This document shows positions 54,986 through 64,000 of a DNA stretch of 64,000 nt, one piece after another. The translations under genes were made by a program, and so were the position numbers. Source of the DNA: Leucocoprinus leucothites. Taxonomy: Eukaryota; Basidiomycota; Agaricomycetes; Agaricales; Agaricaceae. The notes under the pieces were generated by a model, which was not told the DNA's origin, did not search any database, and saw only the letters and a program-made list of their open reading frames with translations. The first letter of the stretch is position 1. Every line of letters begins with the position of its first letter. The stretch lies in the NCBI GenBank assembly GCA_013368445.1, contig JAACJO010000011.1:1-64000 (forward strand). The letters are read 5' to 3'.

Positions 54986-55254
54986 GCTGGTGCTGGTAAG
55001 AAAGCGAGGCAGAAAGATTCGTAGCTAATATATAGAAAGGATGCTCATGCCGCTTGGACAACGTCACTGCGGATGTGACAAATCAGTGAACGCTTACCGC
55101 AGTGCCGAAAAGTCGTGAGAATAGTCATACCGTAAACCGAAGTCGGAAGAGTGCTCGAAACCCCCCCGACAACAAAATAAAATCGTACTACAGCTATTAT
55201 ACTATCATGAGATACATACTGAAAGCGGGATATATAGCAACATCGTCCTGGATG

Positions 55255-57495
55255 TCATGAAACACCATGAATAGTTCCATTCATGTTAAGCTCTGGATCC
55301 TGAAGCGCGGGTATTTTTGAAGCATCGACAATCGCTATCATGTGGCTTTCAAGTGCCACTGCTAGCCGGCTGATTCCTTGCACCATTTGCCATGCAATCT
55401 CAAACACACCTCGTTTGCTGTGACCCGCTGACCAAGACCAGCGTTTCTCCCATGTCTGTACACTTGGGTGAGGAGCCATTGTTACCGAGCACCCAGGAAC
55501 ATACATACCTTGACCCAATACACGTGCACCCAACCATCTCCGCTTCCTGTTGCTAGCCATTTGCCATCTGGGCTGAATGTGAGCGTATAAACAGGCCGTT
55601 GATGGTCAGTCAAGAGCTTCAAGCATTTGCCTGTGATTGAATCCCATATGCGCACGGTGCAGTCGAAAGAGGATGTGGCTAATAACTCCCTGCTACTTGA
55701 CTTCTGTTCTGGCATCCATCCCATCATAGTGACTGAATGGGTATGCCCTGAAAGGACTATTGGTATAATAACTTGATTTGTTGCTCCTAGTCCAGGGATA
55801 GATTCGTCCGTGTCTGGTTCAATCTTCTCAACGTTCCAGACCCGCGCCGTGTGATCATCAGAGCAAGATACCAAGCGCGTTCGCAAGGGGTTGCATTTTA
55901 GTTGATTAATCTCATCCGTATGACCGCTGGTATGATGGTAAATACCGGACTCTTGCATTGAGAAATACACTGACCTGATTCTCTTGATAGGCTCGAGTTC
56001 ATCAGTTTTCATTACATAAATATTTCCATCAGCACCGGCCGTCACAAACGTCGTGTCATCCAACCATTCAGCATCCAAACAGCAGTCTACAGAGTCGACG
56101 TTGGCCCGAAACTCGTGGTATTTGGTTGAAACTTACATACCCTGATGACACCGATATTGCCGTACCAGTCGTTTCTCCTTCACGTCAAAAAGACATGTGG
56201 TTTCATCTAGACTAGCAGACAAAAGCCATCTCCCATTAGGAGAGAATCGTACAGAGAAGATCGGACCCTGGACAGTCCCTTGAGTCAAATGCTAAGAATT
56301 GCTAGTTTGATTAATCTCACCCGATGTTGGTAGTGCGTGAAATACGGTCCCCCGTCAGAAGTGAAAATTCGGAGAACAGTATCGTATGACCCAATAGCGA
56401 GCAACGTCCCCTCTGGATTCCATGTTAACGAAGTCATGTCGCCGGCCACACCGTCGACATGATTATCTACTGTTATTGGACGACCACTCCACGTCATAGT
56501 TTCGGAATTGGACGGTGAAGGATCAGGAAGGTTCCAGAAGTTAACTACAGCATCTTTCGATCTACTCATAAGTAAACACGGAGAGCTCAATATCACAGCA
56601 GAATTTCAGGCATACCCAGTAGCAAGCTGTCCGTGTCTTTTAGGGTTGAACGAGCATACGAAGACTTCGGTTCGATGTCCAGGAAGCATCATGATGGCCT
56701 TGTCATCCGAAGATTTGCTAGAAGAATTGATTTGTGCGCGCCCATGTTTGCTGGAGTCAGGGCCCTGACTTATGCTTGAATCCAGAGGTATCGAGAGGGA
56801 AGTGTTTTGCAGTGGAATGATCTTGGCCAGACTTCTTGAGTTGGACTTTGTCGAAGCGTCTACATCCATATCGTCAGGCTCACGCTTGGCCCGTTTTTCA
56901 GCGGGACCGTCGATTTGAATGGGGGAAACCTTTCGTTTCGCAAGGGCATCGCTTGGAGCCAAGGTGCCATTCGCTTGTGTAACTGGGGTCGTACCATAGA
57001 ATTTTTGGCTAGATATGGGAAGACTCTGTGGTTCACGAGACGTCGGTACGTCCCTGTCAGATAAAAGGGTCTTGTCTATGGGCGCCTTCAGAGCGGGTAT
57101 GGGACGTGAAGTGGTAGACGAAGCAAGGGGAGATTTCAAGGGGGCAGAAGATGTAGTCTCGGCCGAGCAGACATGATGTTCCAGCAATGAGAACTTATTC
57201 TTGCAGCCTTTTATCAGCTCATTGTCATGCCAGTGAGATTCAACTTCGAGATATAGCAAGGCTTTGCTAAGCAACTCGACAAGTTCTCCACGAGGAATGT
57301 GTTTATGGAACCACGGGGAATTTTGTAATGCACTCTCATTGCACAGAGTGAATGCTGAATGTGTGAAACCTGATAAAACCAATCGACAGTGGACACATGA
57401 GTTAACGCGAATTGGCACATACCAGAATCCTTGAAATACGAATATATGAGGCAGTTGATTTCATCCGCCGTTATGCGTATTGGAGGAGCATCCAT
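55255..57495 (-). CDS. SIF2: LisH/WD40 protein, TBL1/Sif2-like
   Basis: Seven exons give 641 residues: 57495..57423, 57369..56616, 56561..56321, 56267..56141, 56086..55975, 55926..55509, 55455..55255. The N-terminal LisH motif is ITADEINCLIYSYFKDSG joined to FTHSAFTLCNES. The linker (about residues 100-235) is Ser/Pro/Lys-rich with an NLS-like AEKRAKREPDDMDVD. Then a series of WD repeats: LPGHRTEVFVCSFNP, DVVNFWN-type and MTSLTWNPEGTLLAIGSYD, SVRFSPNGRWLLSASLDE, GHTDEINQLKCNPLRTRLVS, and LTFSPDGKWLATGSGDG. This is the TBL1/Sif2/Set3-complex layout; the family tethers histone deacetylases to promoters. A direct role in the fungal Set3C is inferred from family membership. It is divergent from the DCAF11-like gene, 288 bp away. 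Confidence 0.85.
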
Positions 57496-57783
57496 ACGAG
57501 TACAATCGAGGTAAAGTTGATTGATGGGAAATCTATGACGAATGTAAAGAGGATTTAGAATAATAAGGAGGGTCGTTTGTTGAAGTGGACTTGTCGCTGG
57601 AGAGGAGGGTTGTGTGCGCATGTTTGTGCGTGTCTTCTTCTGGCATGTCCGGTGATCTCACGATCAGCGTTCCCGTCACTGCGATGGCGAAGTCGACCGT
57701 GGCGGCTCGAAGTGATTGCCTGAGTAAGCTGCCATTCGCTTCACTTTACTTATCTCTTAAAACATACTCTACCCCTACTCCTT

Positions 57784-60260
57784 ATGCAATCTGACCGCCC
57801 CCAGCTTGACCCTTCAGACGACGATGAGCAGGGTGTCAATTCCCCTACAGGCGATGTTCAGGACATACTCAGCGGTATGTTTGTTGTCTCACTCCCCTTT
57901 CATCTCACTGATAAACCTGCTTTTCTCCAGACCTCTTTTCAATGCAAACCGACGGTACCTCCGGGGGCACAAGGACTTTTAGTCTCAGCGGCATAAGTCT
58001 CCGCCACCTTACTCAATTGCTCCGAGCTGCCTCTGGTGGCAACGGCCCTCGCCTTTATTTTGAGCAGGACGAAGAAGAGGAAGAGGATGAAGGTGAAATG
58101 TACGAGGATGATGACGATGACTATTGGGTCCATGAATCACGTCCACATGGTCGGCCGCCCTGGTATGAAGAAGTAACGGAACCAGTCAAGGAAGGCGTCG
58201 AACTTCTCTACAGCGGAGATTTTGGAAGAATTGGCCCTAAATCTCGGAGCCGGCGGAGAGCTGCAAATGTTGCCAGACAAGTTCTTTCCCGGAGCTCCAC
58301 TGCAGTTCCTATAACTTATCGAGAGGAACTCGTTTCAGTATGTTCAGAAGTATCTCGCACCCATGATTCCTAACAATATCGGTAGAATATGGTTCCTAAT
58401 TCGAATGGTACAACTGTGGCAGAGTATGCCTCCAACATTTACACCGGTCAATTCTCAACGGGTACAGATATGTTAATGACAGTCTCACCTTGTCCCTGAC
58501 GTTATTCTTCTAGACTCGTCTTTCTACTACACATGTGCCCAAGGTAAGGATATGAGTGACTCTGGTGACTTCAAACTCAGATCGCCACCGTCAGATTTTC
58601 GCCTGCACATCTTTGATACGAGTGCCCCTCCTCAGCCTATCATGCCCCAGCGACGATTCTATAATCACGTAGACGACGGTATGAGAACAACGATGAAAGT
58701 GTCAAGAACCATTCAAGGGAGAGCTGGCCGCTGGACTATCACGGATGCCAACCTTTCCCCCGATAACGAAAGGTCTGCTTTCTGGCTTTTAGATATCGTC
58801 AGAGGTTGATAATCTTGATAGGATGATATATTCATCCATTGTGAGGCTTTTAACAGGCTTTATAACTAATGCCTGACCTTTCTATAGACGCCTACAGTGT
58901 ATATGACTAGCACGCGTGAGGATTCACCGCAACAAGTGCCCATCCCATTCGCCGACCCGGCTCACAGTCGAAGTCGTTATGGGTATGATAGCTATTTCAG
59001 TGAAAGCTTTGGCATCTATAGTTGCCGATTCTCTGCCGATGGCAATGAAGTTATAGCCGGGGGGAATGGCAAACTCTTCGGTAAGCCCCGTCGAGGTTCC
59101 TATGATGATTGAATCTGAGTCATTCTCCTTCCAGTCTATGATCTTTTGTCTAACAGAAGAACGGTGAAAATATCGGCCCATAGTGATGATATCAACAGCT
59201 GCTGTTGGGCCGACACCTCATCTGGAAATGTACTTGTCAGTGCATCTGACGACACCTTCCTCAAAGTTTGGTATGCGTCTGAAGTAGGTTTAATACTGAA
59301 GGGGCTATTGACTGTTTTATAGGGACAGGCGCTCATTGGGAGCTTCACAAAAACCCTCTGGTGTGTTGGTCGGTCATACGGAAGGTATTACATATGTGTC
59401 TGCAAAAGGAGACGGACGATACGTGATATCTAATGGGAAAGATCAAGCGTTACGCTTGTGGGATCTGCGGAAAATGCGCTCCAGCCAAGAGTTTGAGTCA
59501 ATCAAGGAGAAGCACTATGGGATCCGCGGGTTCGACTATCGGTGAGTCCTCGTCGCAACATTGATCGAATTTCGGCTAAAATCAGGATACAGGTACTCAC
59601 GCTACTCAAAACCCAGAGTGAAGGCCCATCCCAAGGACTGCAGTGTGATGACATACAAAGGTCATACTGTTTACAGGACTCTTATCAGATGTCATTTCAG
59701 TCCAGCTGCTAGCACTGGTGCCCAGTACATCTATTCTGGATCTGCTGATGGCAAGGTTCACGTAAAGCATTTCATCTGTAGCTTTTTCTTAAGATGCTTA
59801 AGCCTTGATATTGCAGATCTGGTCTCTTGACGGCCGCATTGTTCAAGTGCTCGACCGCTCGAAGACTTTACCCATTACATTTGATCCCTCTGCCCCTGAT
59901 GTCGAGCCAACGCGTGGGGCCCGTCAATCTGCCTGCGTGCGGGATGTCAGCTGGCATGCTCAGGTATTGTAATTCTGTCAATGTAGCCTACTATGTCGCT
60001 TACTCACGTTGTGTCAGGAACCCGTCTTGATAAGCGCAGCTTGGTCGAGTGCTGAAGGCGGCAGCCACATTGCCAGGCACGAGTGGAAAGGTCTATCCAA
60101 GATGTCTGGCCGATTAGAGGATTGGGTTCAGAAGCAGCGAGAAGAAGAAGAGGTGGATACTGGAGGGCGACGAAGGTCCACAAGGTTACGAGAGTTAGCT
60201 CATCGCAGGGCTCTTATGCGAAGCATGCCCGGCGCATTGAGTGACGATGATGATGCCTGA
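57784..60260 (+). CDS. DCAF11/WDR23-like WD40 protein
   Basis: Twelve exons give 635 residues: 57784..57874, 57931..58337, 58386..58461, 58514..58543, 58595..58772, 58822..58840, 58888..59080, 59135..59270, 59323..59541, 59593..59761, 59817..59963, 60018..60260. One exon is 19 nt. The N-terminal part has an acidic tract (EEEEEDEGE, DDDDDYW). Then WD repeats follow in the order seen in DCAF11: VAEYASNIYTGQF, FRLHIFDT, SPDNERMIYSSI, GIYSCRFSADGNEVIAGG, HSDDINSCCWAD, GHTEGITYVSAKGDGRYVIS, and YIYSGSADGKVHIWSLDG. DCAF11 recruits substrates to CUL4-DDB1 ubiquitin ligase; in animals it controls NRF2/SKN-1. The C terminus is basic then acidic. Confidence 0.85.
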
Positions 60261-62116
60261 AGCAGATTGACCATTAGAGTACCGATCTGATTTAATCAAC
60301 GCCTCGTGTCACCGTAACAAGTGCTTGCATATCCTGTATCCCTGTGTCGTGTGTAATTTGTAGTGTACGATATTCATTAACCGGACTCAACAATGCTTGT
60401 GTTTTCCTAAATACAGGAACCTCCGTATAATATTTTTTGGCCCTCAAACCGCATTTACTGTTGGTTCAAAACAAAAACAAAGAGAGAGAGAGAGAGAGAG
60501 AGAGAGGAGGAGGGGGGCGGGCAGTGCTCGTGGCGCTCTCTATTATCCGGTGGATATATCGATCAGACAAAAATGTTTGTGTCTTCTATAAGTTCTCATT
60601 CAGGATTTACGCGCCTGAAGGATGGTCGAGGCCTCCCGAAGCTCTGCTCATACGTATTACTACTTACCCAAGCAGACGTGATAAATGGTGTGATTAAATC
60701 AACGAACAGATTCTCAAGATGTAGCAGCCGCTAAGAAAGCTGTTGTGTTTCGCGATCATAATTTGTTGGTGATTTTGCTCTTAAGCCAGGATTGCATCTA
60801 TGATCACCTAGACTTGAAAATGGGGGGAGATGAAACTGATGACACCATTCATTCATTCGAGCCGGCAATGGTTTACTACTGAGCGCCGAGCGTTGGCTCC
60901 TAGTAACCTTCTAAGTTTTCATGCTCCAAACAAAGGACTACCAAATAAAGGACACATCCGGCAAAAAATTACTCGTTGACCGCCAGTTCTAACTCGTCCC
61001 GTTTGCCGTCGTTGTAAACGCCTGTGTGTCAACAAATTTCTATCACACCGGAGCTAATCTCACGCCATGGCCATTCTCGGCCATTTCACACCAACTATTT
61101 TCCGTGATTCGCGAATCCACACCCGGGATAATAGAGCCGCACGAGCTCACGCAGTGGGCTTCTGACCCCTCTGACTCAGGACCCGGAGCTCATGCGTGCA
61201 CACACTCTCAATTCACGGGCATAATAGCGGCACACGTTACAAATTTTCAATCCCATTGTTGGGTATCAAGTACCGTGTGGCCTGAGATAAATGATCGGGC
61301 AGGCTGCGTTGTCAACAACATCGTTTCACTGGTTGCACTCACAATTGTCATTGCATCATGATACGGAAATTCTGAAGCTCCTTGCCCGAGTTCTATTTCT
61401 CGGTCTCCTCAGATCCCCTTTGTCTCACTATGGAATTCAATACAGCTTCAATTGAGCCTACACCTGTTCAGGACAGTTTGGGCTAGTGACTGGCTAGTGG
61501 CGTCATTTCATAGACCATTCGTCCGCGAACAGGTTTCGATACCGACTGATCTCCCTGATATGGCTCCTTCCATCGCTTCGAATTTGTCAATAGATGAGTA
61601 CGTTTGGCGCTTCTCTCGTCATCGCCGCATCCTTCTAACTGATTGCTCATGTCTTGTACTTGTCCACACTCCGCAGCCAATCGAAAGGGAGGGTGATATG
61701 CTGTTCCTGATCAATTCAGGTTGCCCGATTCAATGCAATTTATTCTTGACCCAAATATATCCAGATGTCTCCTGTAGTTCGTATACGGAGATGGCCCCAC
61801 GAAACACGGGCGGCACCTCGCGATTGCATATAAAGCCGGTGATCCTTACACTTGTCTCGGTTCCCCTTCGCACCACACTTGCTCCATTCCATCGTAGTGA
61901 AGCCACCTAGAAAATCGAAAGGACCTTATCTTTTGCTACGTCTTTCTTACCTTGTGCTGAGGTCTGAGGCGCCAACGTACGTATTCTTGCATCTCTGTGC
62001 TCCTCTCCCGTATGTTAACGCTCGACTCCCATACACAGTTCTGATATTGGACTCAATTTCCCAGACGGTTTCTCCTTTCTTGTTCACAAGACTACCCTTC
62101 TCCTCATTTTGCCTCG
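60261..62116. other. long intergenic region
   Basis: About 1.85 kb with ORFs up to 152 codons (61452..61910) that lack motifs and consistent composition. It includes an AG microsatellite and, at about 61829, CATATAAAG, a TATA-like element nearly 300 bp before the next ORF. It may be a long leader or promoter of the 62.1-kb ORF. No RNA gene recognised. Confidence 0.4.
60481..60506 (+). repeat. (AG)13 microsatellite
   Basis: Thirteen perfect AG units followed by a G-rich run (GGAGGAGGGGGGCGGG). Confidence 0.9.
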
Positions 62117-62968
62117 ATGGCCGCCAATTCTCCGATGTTTTACATTCACGACACACAACGTCCTGAAACCAGCAGCTCCTTCGACCTTGAGACAAGCCTT
62201 CATAAGAGAAAGGTTCCAAGGCTTACTCTCTCAACGGACGTTAAAATCTTCAGCAATTGCCACAATTACACAACTCTTTCGATACCTCCTTTGACCCAGA
62301 TACCCCATTCGCCTCACGGAGCGCTTTCTCAAATGGAGGCCGACGAGGTTATCCTTTATCAGAATAATTTTTCTAAACTTCACAAGCTCCGTACGAAAAG
62401 GTCATCGGAGAAGATGAATTCTTGTTATGGTGATGAACGTCGCAGTCTTAATTCAGCCTATCCTGCTCTTCTCCCCACGTCATTCAATGCCGACATCCCC
62501 TCATCAGTTAAACAGTGCCATGTATCGACCCTATACCCCCAACAATCATGCGATATCCGGCTCGACAAGCCACACCACCTTCAACCTTCCTCTTGCTATC
62601 CCTCGCCACCACATTCGACAGCTGCCTCACCGCTAGAAATGTCCAACCCTTTGCCTCCACCTATCCACCCATCACCCTCGCTTCCTCTTCACCAGCCTCG
62701 CCCTTCTCGGCGAATACCCATCGTATCACTTTCACGATTGGCCTCCGCAGCCGAAAAGATGGACAATGGCCTTGCAAAAAGACCTAATATGCATAGGCAG
62801 CGTTTGGACTCCGCATCTAGGAATGTTTATTCCTCCGGACTTCGACAATCGCCTTATACCAGAGTTGAACGTGATCGACAGACTATGGGGGCTTCGCGAG
62901 AAGAAAGCGCAACAGGGCGATTCTTACAATGCAGTTGTGGCTGTATGGAGTCATATGCCGTTGGTTGA
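62117..62968 (+). CDS. Ser/Pro-rich hypothetical protein
   Basis: A single open frame of 283 residues starting MAANSPMFYIHDTQRPET. The first 100 residues include LHKRKVPRLTLSTDVKIF and a mixed charged stretch. The centre is Pro/Ser/His-rich (PSSCYPSPPHSTAASP, LPPPIHPSPSLPLHQPRP). The last part is Arg-rich with a Cys cluster (CSCGC). Competing frames are open over 62427-62787 and 62766-62987, so the real gene may be spliced between frames. I do not recognise it. Coding status is inferred from ORF length and codon composition only. Confidence 0.35.
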   Translation: MAANSPMFYIHDTQRPETSSSFDLETSLHKRKVPRLTLSTDVKIFSNCHNYTTLSIPPLTQIPHSPHGALSQMEADEVILYQNNFSKLHKLRTKRSSEKMNSCYGDERRSLNSAYPALLPTSFNADIPSSVKQCHVSTLYPQQSCDIRLDKPHHLQPSSCYPSPPHSTAASPLEMSNPLPPPIHPSPSLPLHQPRPSRRIPIVSLSRLASAAEKMDNGLAKRPNMHRQRLDSASRNVYSSGLRQSPYTRVERDRQTMGASREESATGRFLQCSCGCMESYAVG

Positions 62969-63191
62969 CAGTACAAGATGCGGGTAGCTGTGTATTACAC
63001 TGGTTACGGTGGTACTATATTTTGTGGTCGGCCCAATGAATACAAAGGTAGTCCATACGATTGACAATTTTTGCTGAAGCCTGGCATGATACGGGCGGTC
63101 TAGAAGCATGTACGTCATTCACCCGTTCTGGAACCACCAGAATCGTCCGAGACGAGGGTAGTGACAAGTTCTCTTTGAATATTGTTGAGAA

Positions 63192-64000
63192 TCATTTCGG
63201 AAGTTCCACGGGCAAAGTTGCAAGCATGTCATCGACTGGATTACCAAGAAGGCCTATAGTTTTGACGGACGTCTCAAGAGCACCATCGCCAAGGGAGTGG
63301 AGATTAAAGTCGGAAAAGCTACCGCCAGGAGACTGGGCAAACATATCCTGTGCCTGATAAGGTCCAGTCGAATAGGAAATATCATGCACATAAGAGTATT
63401 CCCCATCCAGTAGGTCATACAAGTTACTGCACTGGTCCAAAGCCCAAGAGCTACCGAGGGATGGGATGAGATCTTCGCGCCTGGATTCTTGGAAGCCTTC
63501 GGTAGCAGACAAAGAGCTCCTGTATGATAATTGTTCGTGACATTCTACCACGATGGTGTCAAGGCCGTCTGGCCGTGAGTACATGTCAGAGGTTTGGATG
63601 AATGACCCTGTCTCTGAAGACGATGCTGAAAGTATGTCGATCCCTGAAGGGGGTGTTGGCGGAAAGCTGGGGTTTGGAGAAATGTATCGTATGGGGGTTG
63701 CCTTCTTTGTGCGCTTGGCATGCAAGCTGCCTGGATATGTAGCAGCACGTTTAGTAAGCTGAGGTGAAGGCATGCCGGGTTCATGAGCAGGTCCGGCCGT
63801 CGATGCTTGCAACAAAACGTGCCCTGAATGGACCTGAAGTAAATTCCCCATGGACAATCTTGGAGTAGGCTACACGCGGAGGTATCAGACAAGGCCAAGC
63901 GAAGTCACAAAGATAGGCTATCCGCTAACCGAAATTGATTGTTGACTCTGCTCATTTTTGATCGCTTTTCTGCGTTTCAAATTGGTGTGCTTATCCTCCT
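63192..64000 (-). CDS. partial gene, basic then Ser-rich (possible regulator)
   Basis: The 3' end of a gene whose start lies beyond the right edge. An exon at 64000..63930 encodes EDKHTNLKRRKAIKNEQSQQ, strongly basic like the end of a DNA-binding domain or an NLS. A 60-nt intron (63929..63870, GTTAGC donor) leads to the last exon 63869..63192. That exon encodes 225 residues rich in Ser, Pro and Thr, with KRTKKATPIRYISPNPSF and acidic patches, and a C-terminal VDDMLATLPVELPK. The layout (basic region then disordered Ser-rich tail) is common in fungal transcription factors, but the DNA-binding domain itself is not visible, so the class cannot be named. Confidence 0.5.

Noticed and set aside
61452..61910. 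152-codon plus-strand ORF
   Set aside because: No motif, hydrophobic pattern or coherent composition, and no splice-supported continuation.
1..64000. CRISPR arrays, prophage, secondary-metabolite cluster or viral insertion
   Set aside because: No repeat-spacer arrays, phage or viral gene sets, and no polyketide or non-ribosomal peptide synthase; the gene content is ordinary fungal housekeeping.

Overview
The window is nuclear DNA of a basidiomycete fungus, most likely a mushroom-forming agaricomycete. Evidence: nearly every gene is cut by many short introns (about 45-65 nt, GTRNGT donors, CTRAY-like branch sites, YAG acceptors); fungal-specific families occur (SHO1, a CSC1/OSCA-like channel, mS45/Bot1-type mitoribosomal protein, Ubp2-type protease); and F-box/leucine-rich proteins of the kind expanded in agarics are present. 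Genes lie on both strands with 50-350 bp between them. I rebuilt exon chains by hand from splice signals and reading-frame continuity. Most close exactly, and EF2 comes out at the canonical 842 codons.

Layout: 0-8.5 kb holds the 5' end of a GAL10-like epimerase, a THO-complex subunit 1 gene, a small coiled-coil gene and a 14-exon Ubp2-like deubiquitinase. 9-19 kb holds a quinone reductase, a tyrosine phosphatase, an NR2C2AP-like protein, mitoribosomal mS45, an EEF2KMT-like methyltransferase, a decayed WSS1-like protease gene and a beta-trefoil-like protein. 19.4-29 kb holds an RRM-like protein, elongation factor 2, two tandem GNAT acetyltransferases, a nucleotidyltransferase-fold protein and the SHO1 osmosensor. 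29.4-39.4 kb holds an RNF10/Mag2 RING protein, a WBP11-like splicing protein, an F-box protein, an FAD monooxygenase, an FHIT hydrolase and a frameshifted F-box gene.

39.4-44 kb is a gene-poor island with an 814-bp element bounded by 38-bp terminal inverted repeats and one uninterrupted 248-codon ORF of unknown nature. 44-60.3 kb is dense again: a serine/proline-rich hypothetical, a 1400-aa CSC1/OSCA-like channel, a possible MGC-type small protein, SLY1, a mitochondrial BAX-inhibitor-like protein, a TBL1/Sif2-like WD40 protein and a DCAF11-like WD40 protein. 60.3-64 kb is sparse, with a hypothetical ORF and a partial gene running off the right edge.

The genes are mostly housekeeping: mRNA export (THO), splicing (WBP11), translation (EF2, its putative methyltransferase, mS45), ubiquitin metabolism (Ubp2, RNF10, DCAF11, F-box), ER-Golgi fusion (SLY1), osmosensing and membrane tension (SHO1, CSC1-like). 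There is no sign of a biosynthetic cluster, CRISPR array, phage or integrated virus. The most unusual items are the decayed WSS1 locus, the TIR element and neighbouring orphan ORF, a phosphatase with an altered P-loop, GC-AG introns, and an EF2 first coding exon of only five bases.
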